From Candidatus Brocadiales bacterium (lineage in GTDB: Bacteria; Planctomycetota; Brocadiia; Brocadiales; Bathyanammoxibiaceae): a stretch of DNA of 6,467 bases. Of the stretch, positions 1 through 5,950 are shown in pieces. A program made the translations under genes and the position numbers. The notes beneath the pieces were generated by a model that was given only the letters and a program-made list of their open reading frames with translations, ran no database searches and was not told the DNA's origin. The DNA lies in assembly GCA_030586765.1 (NCBI GenBank), contig JAUQZZ010000112.1, forward strand, positions 1 through 6,467. The letters run 5' to 3'. Every line of letters starts with the position of its first letter. Positions within the stretch are counted from its first letter, which is position 1.

Positions 1-76
1 TGGTACCCCCATGGGGATTTGAACCCCAGTCTCCAGGCTGAGAACCTGGCATCCTCGGCCGCTAGACGATGGGGGC
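1..76 (-). tRNA. tRNA-Glu, anticodon CUC, complete with encoded CCA
   Basis: Read on the minus strand the sequence folds as a full cloverleaf. The acceptor stem is GCCCCCA paired with TGGGGGT (first pair G-U), followed by discriminator A and a genomically encoded CCA at 3-1. The D arm begins GTCTAG, as in many bacterial Glu tRNAs. The anticodon stem is CCAGG/CCTGG with loop TTCTCAG, giving anticodon CTC at 42-40, which reads GAG. The T arm is TGGGG-TTCAAAT-CCCCA. The 5' end at 76 lies only 9 nt beyond the stop codon of the coiled-coil gene on the same strand, and I see no separate tRNA promoter in between. It may therefore be cut out of the mRNA of that gene by RNase P. The isotype rests on the anticodon and the Glu-like D arm. 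Confidence 0.95.
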
Positions 77-85
77 ACTGGGTGG

Positions 86-838
86 TTATCGCTCGGCTAG
101 TTGGCTCTGTAGTTCCTCTACTGTCTTCTCTGCGGCAAGTTTTGCCTTGGTGAGGGACACCAGTTCGCTGGTAAGTTCTGATACCTTCGCCCTGAGCTTT
201 TGTAACTCCCCTGACGTCTCTGGGGCCTCGGCAGGGGCAAACGCGGTGACCACTGGAATCCTTTCCATGGCCGCCGATGGCCCTCTTTCCCTCTCGGCCT
301 TAAGGAGCTCGTTCTCCTTTCTGAGAGACTCATTTTCAGAGCTTAGATTCTTTATCTTTGTAGCTCCAGCCCGGACGTCCAGGTCCAGCTCGGCTATCTT
401 CTTCTCCATCTTATTTTTGAGCCCCTCTAATTCCTTCGCCTTCTGGTCCAACTCTGCGACGTTGCGCCTGGCCTCTGTTAAGGCTATTTCTCGCTGCTGC
501 AACTCCCTCCCTGCTACTGCCTTGGCAGCAGCCAGGAGTTCGTACTCCTTTTTGAATCCCTCATACTCTGCGGCAAGGGCGTCCTTTTCCTCCTTTAGCC
601 CAGCTAGTTCCTCTTCTACCGTACGCCTCTGCTTCTGCTCACCCTGTATCTTTAGCTGAAGTTGGGGCACCTTGAGTAATTCCCCCTTCCCCGCCACAAC
701 CTTCTCCTCCAGTTCTAATACCCTATGCCTCTGGGTTCGGTACTTGGTAGCAGTTGTAAGGGCAAGGCCCAGGCAAAGGATGCTAAGAAGCCCCAAAAAG
801 ATGGCTATAATGGTAAGTCCCTTAGAGCCAACGGTCAT
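86..838 (-). CDS. Membrane-anchored coiled-coil protein of unknown function
   Basis: This is a 250-residue protein that I do not recognise as a named family. Residues about 7-30 (GLTIIAIFLGLLSILCLGLA) form one hydrophobic segment, either a membrane anchor or an uncleaved signal anchor. The basic stretch KYRTQRHR follows directly, so the positive-inside rule favours a cytoplasmic C-terminal part, although the short N-terminus leaves topology open. Residues about 38-185 are almost entirely Glu/Lys/Leu/Ala with heptad-like spacing and are predicted to be a long coiled coil. A Pro/Ala-rich linker (about 187-210) breaks it, and a second shorter coiled coil (about 212-249) ends the protein. There are no catalytic motifs. 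The start is supported by AAGGAG six nt upstream. The gene diverges from dnaE and ends 9 nt before tRNA-Glu. It could be an envelope or cell-division scaffold, but that is speculation. The opposite strand is also open, but its product is a Ser-rich reflection of the coiled-coil codons. Confidence 0.8.
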   Translation of the reverse strand: MTVGSKGLTIIAIFLGLLSILCLGLALTTATKYRTQRHRVLELEEKVVAGKGELLKVPQLQLKIQGEQKQRRTVEEELAGLKEEKDALAAEYEGFKKEYELLAAAKAVAGRELQQREIALTEARRNVAELDQKAKELEGLKNKMEKKIAELDLDVRAGATKIKNLSSENESLRKENELLKAERERGPSAAMERIPVVTAFAPAEAPETSGELQKLRAKVSELTSELVSLTKAKLAAEKTVEELQSQLAER

Positions 839-844
839 CGTCTT

Positions 845-850
845 CTCCTT
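845..850 (-). promoter_or_regulatory. Shine-Dalgarno site of the coiled-coil gene
   Basis: On the minus strand AAGGAG lies six nt before the ATG at 838-836. It decides the start codon of the coiled-coil gene. It contrasts with dnaE and the NDK-like gene, neither of which has a recognisable ribosome binding site. Confidence 0.8.
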
Positions 851-861
851 TCAGAATAGCG

Positions 862-915
862 CCTTTTGGTACCTACTCCCCTAAGAATCCAGTGGAAAGG
901 CTATTTACCAAAAGG
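862..915. repeat. Perfect 10-bp inverted repeat in the leader of the coiled-coil gene
   Basis: CCTTTTGGTA (862-871) is the exact reverse complement of TACCAAAAGG (906-915), with 34 nt between the arms. A second pair, AATAGC (855-860) and GCTATT (900-905), lies directly beside these arms in interlocking rather than nested order. A transcript could therefore form one helix or the other, or both as an H-type pseudoknot. The element lies between the predicted leftward promoter and the ribosome binding site. It could be a protein operator or a leader RNA structure. There is no poly-U tract, so it is unlikely to be a terminator. Confidence 0.5.
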
Positions 916-951
916 TCGGCTTACCAGTACGGGCAGGCCATTTACGCAAGG

Positions 952-980
952 ATTCTAGCAATTCCAGAAAAAAATTGCAA
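952..980 (-). promoter_or_regulatory. Predicted sigma70-type promoter for the coiled-coil gene
   Basis: On the minus strand TTGCAA (980-975) is followed by a 17-bp, T-rich spacer and TAGAAT (957-952). This gives 4/6 and 5/6 matches to the housekeeping consensus with ideal spacing. Transcription would start near 945, giving a leader of about 105 nt that includes the inverted repeats at 855-915. This is inferred from sequence only; the -35 match is moderate. Confidence 0.45.
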
Positions 981-1104
981 GCACAAAACCTTCTAAGCTC
1001 ATGTAGAGACCTCTCCCTTTCGGAATAATCCTTGCCTGGAACAAAAATCTTTTTCCTTAAGTTAGTGTCCTTCCACGCATTAACCATACATAAAAAAGTC
1101 TATG

Positions 1105-1134
1105 TTGACATTTTCCTACAGGACTATATATACT
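1105..1134 (+). promoter_or_regulatory. Predicted sigma70-type promoter for dnaE and the downstream genes
   Basis: A perfect TTGACA (1105-1110) is followed, after 18 bp, by TATACT (1129-1134), a 5/6 match to the -10 consensus. An overlapping TATATA at 1127-1132 gives a 16-bp spacer. The start site would be near 1140, leaving a leader of only about 15-18 nt before the dnaE ATG. No other strong promoter is visible further right, so it probably drives all three rightward genes. Confidence 0.65.
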
Positions 1135-1157
1135 ACCTTAAGACTATAGCTATACTA
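1122..1157 (+). repeat. Imperfect direct repeat covering the dnaE -10 region and start codon
   Basis: GACTATATATACTA (1122-1135) recurs as GACTATAGCTATACTA (1142-1157), with starts 20 bp apart, about two helical turns. The second copy contains the palindrome TATAGCTATA (1145-1154) and runs into the A of the dnaE ATG. It may be a paired repressor site over the -10 region, or simply low-complexity AT sequence. No regulator can be named. Confidence 0.4.
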
Positions 1158-4100
1158 TGGGAACGAGTTTTATACATCTCCATGTTCACAGTGAGTACAG
1201 CCTCCTAGACGGGGCCTGCCGTATAAGTGAGCTCATCCAGAGGGCAAAAGCATTAGGCATGAAGGCCCTGGCCCTCACTGACCACTCCAATATGTTCGGG
1301 GCAATAGAATTTTACACCAAAGCCAAGGCAGCGGGTATAAAACCAATCATTGGTTTTGAGTCCTATATTGCCCCCTCTGGACGTCTGGTAAAGGACCCCA
1401 AGGTAAAGGAAACCCTGTACCACCTCACCCTTCTGGCAAAGGACTTGACAGGTTATCAAAACCTCCTAAAACTTGCCACAGCCGCCTATCTTGAGGGTTT
1501 CTATTACAAGCCAAGGATTGATAAAGAGCTGCTAAAGAGACATTCCCAGGGACTCGTCGCCCTGAGCGGCTGTATGAAATCAGAAATCAACTGCCTCCTG
1601 TCAGCAGACCGTTTTGAGGAGGCGCAACACGTGGTAGCTCAGTACATGGACATATTTGGTGAAGGAAATTTCTTCCTGGAGGTACAAAATAACGGCATCC
1701 CAGAGCAGAAGAGGCTCCTGGAAGGGGCAGCAAAGATAGAGAAAAGATTGGGCATTGCCCTTGTGGCCACCAACGACGTCCATTACATAGCTCAGGAAGA
1801 CCACGAGGCCCACGATATCCTTCTCTGCATAAACACAGGCAAATTAGTAGAGGACGCAGACCGCCTGCGGTTTGCCACGAATGAGTTCTATTTCAAGTCT
1901 CCAGGGGAGATGATGGAGCGCTTCAGGGAGTTCCCACATGCAGTAGAGAACACCATTGCCGTGGCCGATAAATGCAACCTGGAGCTAAGTTTTGGAAAGC
2001 TACACCTGCCCAAGTATCACCCCCCGGAGGGTATGACGAATTCCCAGTTTCTCAGGTCCCTCTGCGAGAAAGGGGCCAGGGAACGGTACGGTATCGTTGA
2101 GGAAACAGTCTCCAAGAGGCTAGAACATGAGATAAGGGTCATAGAAGAGGCCGGCCTTGTGGACTATTTCCTTATAGTCTGGGACTTCGTAAACTTTGCC
2201 CACCAAAATGAAATCCTCACCAGCGGGAGGGGCTCTGGCGCTGGAAGCCTGGTGGCTTATGTATTGAAAATCACCAATATAGACCCCCTGAAGTACGACC
2301 TCCTCTTTGAAAGGTTCCTCAACGCAGAGCGCATCACCATGCCAGACCTGGATGTGGACTTCTGCGCCGAGGGCAGGGACAAGGTTATAGAATATGCCAG
2401 GAAAAAATATGGCGGTGACCAGCATGTGGCCCAGATAATAACCTTCGGCACCATGAAGGCTAAGGCCGTGGTAAGGGATGTGGGAAGGGTAATGAATATA
2501 CCCCTTACAGAGGTGGACCGTGTAGCAAAGCTCATCCCCTCCAGTCCTGGCATTACTCTGGCCCAGGCCTTAGAGCAGGAACCAGAGCTAGATAAGATGT
2601 ACAATTCAGATAAAAGGATACACCACCTCTTCGACATCTCCTCCAAGTTAGAAGGCCTATGCCGACACGCCTCCACTCACGCCGCAGGGGTAGTAATCTC
2701 CGAGGAGCCCCTTACCAACTATGTGCCCCTGGCAAAAAACGGAGATGTGGTAACTACACAATTTGATGACGTCACCCTAGTAGAACAAATAGGCCTCCTC
2801 AAGGCCGATTTTCTAGGGGTGAGGAAACTCACCGTTATTGATAAGACCCTAAAACTCATAAAGTCTACTACTGGCAAAGATATAGACCTAATAAACATAC
2901 CCCTGGATGATGAGGCCACCTACAGCCTCTTATCCCAAGGGGATGTAAAAGGGGTATTTCAGGTGGAAACCAGCCGTGGCTTTAAGGAGCTCCTGAGAAA
3001 ACTGAGGCCTGAGAGATTTTCAGACATCCTGCCACTCATAGCCCTCTACAGGCCAGGCCCCCTGCAGAGCGGCATGGTGGATTCTTTTATAAACTGCCGC
3101 CACGGAAAAGAAAAGCCATCGTATCTCCACCCCAGCCTTGAACCCATCCTTAAAGAAACCTATGGGATAATCCTTTACCAGGAACAGGTAATGAGAATAG
3201 CCAATATCCTGGGAGGCTTCACCCTAACCCAGGCCGATAACCTCAGAAAGGCCATGGGCAAGAAGAAGCCCGAGGTCATGGCTAGATACCGTGACCAATT
3301 CATCCAGGGGGCAGTAAAGAACGTTATACCCCAAAAGGCAGCCCAGGAAATATTCGCCCTGATGGAGTATTTTGCTGGCTACGGCTTTAATAAGTCTCAT
3401 TCTGCCGCCTACGCCCTCATAACCTATCAGACCGCCTATCTTAAGGCCAATTATCCAACCCAGTATATGACAGCCCTGATGAGCTGCGAAAAGCAGAATA
3501 CCGACAAGATAGTTGGCTACATAGAGGACTGCAGGCGTAGAGATATCGAGGTGCTCCCCCCATGCATAAATGAGAGCGAAGCTGACTTCACCATGATAGC
3601 CCCAGGCAGAATAAGGTTCGGCCTGGGGGCCATAAAAAACGTGGGGGATAAGGCCATCGAATCCATCCTGGAAACCAGAAGCAGGGACGGCAAATTTATC
3701 TGCCGCCATAACTTCTATGAGAGGATAGATTCCAGGGTAGTAAACAGGCAGGTGATAGAGAGTCTAATTAAGGCAGGATGTTTTGACTCCCTTCCCGGCC
3801 ACCGCGCTGAACACCTCGACAAAAGGGTCCTAGACTATGACTTGAGGATAGCCGAAGATAAAAGGGAGCAGTACCAGAAACAACAATTAAGCCTGGGGTT
3901 AAAAGCCTCGGTACAACCAAAGGAATATGCAGAGGATTTAAAATGTAAATTAGACGCCCGCTGGAAAAATGCCTGCCCTGTCTGTGGCATTGCTTCACCA
4001 GAGGTCCCAAGGTGGTCAGAAAAAGAGATGCTTCACGAGGAAAAAAGTGTCCTCGGCTTCTACGTCAGCTCTCATCCCCTGTTAAGATTAAAAAAACTCA

Positions 4101-4693
4101 TAAAAAAACATTCCACTACCACAACGGCTAGCTTAGCGGAACTATCCGAAGGGGATGAAGTAGCAGTAGGGGGCGTGGTAACAGAAATGAAAACTGCTAA
4201 GACCAGAAACGGAGACCCTATGGCTTACCTCTTACTAGAAGACCTGGAGGGTCACGCAGAATGCCTGGTATTTAGCAAAGAGCTAGATACGCACGAAGCC
4301 CTCCTCAAAAAAGACGAGGTAATCCTATTAAGAGGAAGGGTCATCCTCCGTAGTGGCAAGCCTTCCATTAAGGTATCGGATGTTGCCCCACTAGAGGAGA
4401 CAGCGGCTACAGAAGAAACAGGCGTCATTATTACTCTAGAGTGTTCAAGCCTCCAGGATTCCACCCTCCGCAGCTTAAGGCAGATATTTTCTATCCACAA
4501 AGGCGCCTATCCCGTCCTCCTGGAACTCTCAGGTCTTGATGGACAAAAGACCAGAATACTTGTGGACAAGAGATTCTCTGTAAGCCCTACAAAGGAGTTT
4601 CAACAGGCCGTGGAAGAACTCCTGGGAGCGGGACATCTGTACCCCACCGAGAAACCACACCTTCATAGCCTGGTACCTCAGCCCTCATCCTAA
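1157..4693 (+). CDS. dnaE: DNA polymerase III alpha subunit (replicative polymerase, DnaE1 type)
   Basis: This is the catalytic subunit of the chromosomal replicase, which extends DNA with dNTPs at the fork. At 1178 aa it is full length for the family. The PHP domain (about 5-285) has HLHVHSEYSLLDG at 7-19 and TDHSN at 41-45. The likely metal ligands H9, H11, D18, H43, E68, H89, C139, D207 and H209 are all present, unlike E. coli DnaE, where several are lost. The polymerase core has GRGSGAGS (357-364), catalytic D399 and D401 in PDLDVDF, and D551 in ADFLG. The fingers include GYGFNKSHSAAYA near 745. A helix-hairpin-helix region (about 818-890), a probable clamp-binding QQLSLGL (909-915), an OB fold (about 1000-1080) and the usual C-terminal domain follow. 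Three cysteines (930, 940, 943) lie after the clamp motif. The start matches the family N-terminus although no Shine-Dalgarno is visible. It heads a probable operon. Confidence 0.98.
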   Translation: MGTSFIHLHVHSEYSLLDGACRISELIQRAKALGMKALALTDHSNMFGAIEFYTKAKAAGIKPIIGFESYIAPSGRLVKDPKVKETLYHLTLLAKDLTGYQNLLKLATAAYLEGFYYKPRIDKELLKRHSQGLVALSGCMKSEINCLLSADRFEEAQHVVAQYMDIFGEGNFFLEVQNNGIPEQKRLLEGAAKIEKRLGIALVATNDVHYIAQEDHEAHDILLCINTGKLVEDADRLRFATNEFYFKSPGEMMERFREFPHAVENTIAVADKCNLELSFGKLHLPKYHPPEGMTNSQFLRSLCEKGARERYGIVEETVSKRLEHEIRVIEEAGLVDYFLIVWDFVNFAHQNEILTSGRGSGAGSLVAYVLKITNIDPLKYDLLFERFLNAERITMPDLDVDFCAEGRDKVIEYARKKYGGDQHVAQIITFGTMKAKAVVRDVGRVMNIPLTEVDRVAKLIPSSPGITLAQALEQEPELDKMYNSDKRIHHLFDISSKLEGLCRHASTHAAGVVISEEPLTNYVPLAKNGDVVTTQFDDVTLVEQIGLLKADFLGVRKLTVIDKTLKLIKSTTGKDIDLINIPLDDEATYSLLSQGDVKGVFQVETSRGFKELLRKLRPERFSDILPLIALYRPGPLQSGMVDSFINCRHGKEKPSYLHPSLEPILKETYGIILYQEQVMRIANILGGFTLTQADNLRKAMGKKKPEVMARYRDQFIQGAVKNVIPQKAAQEIFALMEYFAGYGFNKSHSAAYALITYQTAYLKANYPTQYMTALMSCEKQNTDKIVGYIEDCRRRDIEVLPPCINESEADFTMIAPGRIRFGLGAIKNVGDKAIESILETRSRDGKFICRHNFYERIDSRVVNRQVIESLIKAGCFDSLPGHRAEHLDKRVLDYDLRIAEDKREQYQKQQLSLGLKASVQPKEYAEDLKCKLDARWKNACPVCGIASPEVPRWSEKEMLHEEKSVLGFYVSSHPLLRLKKLIKKHSTTTTASLAELSEGDEVAVGGVVTEMKTAKTRNGDPMAYLLLEDLEGHAECLVFSKELDTHEALLKKDEVILLRGRVILRSGKPSIKVSDVAPLEETAATEETGVIITLECSSLQDSTLRSLRQIFSIHKGAYPVLLELSGLDGQKTRILVDKRFSVSPTKEFQQAVEELLGAGHLYPTEKPHLHSLVPQPSS

Positions 4694-4726
4694 CCTACTA
4701 CAAGGTGTTGATACCTCCCCCTTCCT

Positions 4727-5950
4727 ATGCTAAAATTATCTAAAGGCCAAGACGTTCAGAGATATGCTATGAAAGAAGAATTAGCCTATGTACTAATAAC
4801 CCCTTACAGCCTCATCAAGAGCAGGACAGGGGGGATAATCGGCAGGCTCCTTTCACTGGGGAACCTGGAACTGGTGGGGGCAAGGATGTATGCCCCCAGT
4901 AACGAGTTTGTGGACCGCTACTGCGCCACTATAAAGGCCCTGGATATGAAGGCACAACTCAAGGAGGCCTTCATTAAATATATTAATGACTATTTCCGAA
5001 GGGACAACCGCTTTGGAACCTCTAACCGCACCATGCTCCTCCTGTTTCAGGGTCCAGATGCCGTCAGGGCACTAAAGGATGATGTAGTAGGGTCCCCTGT
5101 CCACTTAAAAGGGGATACCGTAAGAGGCACCTACGGCGACTATATAGGAGGAGAAGACAGCCATGTAGAATACTTTGAACCCGCTGTACTTACTTCTACA
5201 GACATAGAGACAAACAAGAAACAGTTAGCCCTTCTAGCAGAATATGCCCAGTCCGACGGCGGCGTCTTAGAACATGTAATAAAGTTTAAAGAGGGAGAAA
5301 AACCAGAGACCACCCTGGCTATAATAAAACCAGAGAACTTCTTAAAGCATAGCTCTCGCCCGGGTAACATCATAGATATCTTCTCCCGTTCTGGACTCTA
5401 CATCGTGGGGGCAAAGATATTACGCATGGATGTAGCCAGGGCGGAAAAATTCTACTGGCCTGTAAGGGAGGTCTTAAGGGAGAAGCTGAAACCTAAGCTG
5501 GTAAGAAGGCTCAAGGAATCCATGAGTACTGCCTTTTCTTTCCCCTTGGAAGATGCCATCCTGGACAGGATAGCAGACGAACTCAAAGACAAAAACGCAG
5601 AGTACGAGTTCAACAAGATTGTTGAGTATATGACAGGGATAAATCCTTCTTCCATTAAAGACCAAAGGGACAGGGATAAACCTGGTACGGCTAAATGCCT
5701 GGCCCTATTATATCAAGGAGTAAGGGCCATAGAAAAGATTAGAAATATCCTGGGGGCAACAGACCCAGAAAAGGCGGCTGGGGCCACAGTAAGGAGCATT
5801 TATGGCTATGACTTGATGAGGAATGCCGCTCATGCCTCCGATTCCTTAGAGTTTGCAGAACGTGAGCGCAAGATAGTAGGCCTCTGGGACCAGGAAGCAC
5901 CCTGCGAGGAAAAGGAGTTCATTGAGAGATATCTACAGGGAAGGCTCTGA
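4727..5950 (+). CDS. Tandem nucleoside-diphosphate-kinase-like protein (two NDK domains, the first degenerate)
   Basis: NDKs move phosphate from NTPs to NDPs through a phosphohistidine; the usual protein is about 140-150 aa, while this one is 407 aa. Domain 2 (about 193-396) keeps the expected residues: K201 (IKPE), R339 and T345 (RNILGAT), R356, N366 and catalytic H369 in NAAHASDS, where the usual HGSD Gly is Ala. It carries an extra charged helical stretch of about 40 residues (about 247-291) and an enlarged loop (about 305-320) before the nucleotide-binding part. Domain 1 (about 19-155) is recognisable from TVRGTYGDY, with R114, R133 and H146 at the matching spacing. T25 replaces the Lys, E143 the Asn, and the GSD after His is gone, so it is probably catalytically impaired. 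The start is uncertain: ATG 4727 and in-frame ATG 4769 both lack a clear ribosome site, and both precede domain 1. The gene follows dnaE by 33 bp without a terminator. It may be an active kinase, or a nucleotide sensor derived from one. Confidence 0.85.
   Translation: MLKLSKGQDVQRYAMKEELAYVLITPYSLIKSRTGGIIGRLLSLGNLELVGARMYAPSNEFVDRYCATIKALDMKAQLKEAFIKYINDYFRRDNRFGTSNRTMLLLFQGPDAVRALKDDVVGSPVHLKGDTVRGTYGDYIGGEDSHVEYFEPAVLTSTDIETNKKQLALLAEYAQSDGGVLEHVIKFKEGEKPETTLAIIKPENFLKHSSRPGNIIDIFSRSGLYIVGAKILRMDVARAEKFYWPVREVLREKLKPKLVRRLKESMSTAFSFPLEDAILDRIADELKDKNAEYEFNKIVEYMTGINPSSIKDQRDRDKPGTAKCLALLYQGVRAIEKIRNILGATDPEKAAGATVRSIYGYDLMRNAAHASDSLEFAERERKIVGLWDQEAPCEEKEFIERYLQGRL
5938..5944 (+). promoter_or_regulatory. 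Shine-Dalgarno-like site for the metallo-hydrolase gene
   Basis: GGGAAGG lies inside the last codons of the NDK-like gene, five nt before the ATG at 5950. Together with the TGATG stop/start overlap it supports translational coupling of the two genes. Confidence 0.55.

Larger units (their letters stand above)
839..1156. other. Divergent intergenic region between the coiled-coil gene and dnaE
   Basis: This 318-bp AT-richer stretch separates two genes read outward. It holds the leftward ribosome binding site, an inverted repeat in the predicted leftward leader, a predicted promoter for each direction, and a direct repeat next to the dnaE start. The only open frame here is a 60-codon minus-strand one (1087-905). 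It has no ribosome binding site and runs through the predicted leftward promoter, so I do not call it a gene. I see no convincing rho-independent terminator or RNA family. Confidence 0.7.

Noticed and set aside
69..659. A 196-codon plus-strand open frame opposite the coiled-coil gene
   Set aside because: It starts inside the tRNA, its product is Ser/Ala/Phe-rich low complexity as expected from the antisense of Glu/Lys/Ala codons, and it has no ribosome site. The minus-strand frame has a strong AAGGAG and a sensible protein architecture.
905..1087. A 60-codon minus-strand open frame in the intergenic region
   Set aside because: There is no ribosome site before its ATG, no recognisable protein features, and it overlaps the predicted leftward promoter. 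A small protein cannot be fully excluded.
1151..1156. A second TATACT box directly before the dnaE ATG
   Set aside because: As a -10 element it would start transcription inside the coding region, and there is no -35 match at the right distance.
2257..2676. A 139-codon minus-strand open frame inside dnaE, and similar ones at 2120-2425 and 3224-3709
   Set aside because: They lie wholly within a full-length, highly conserved dnaE and encode no recognisable product; they are reading-frame shadows.
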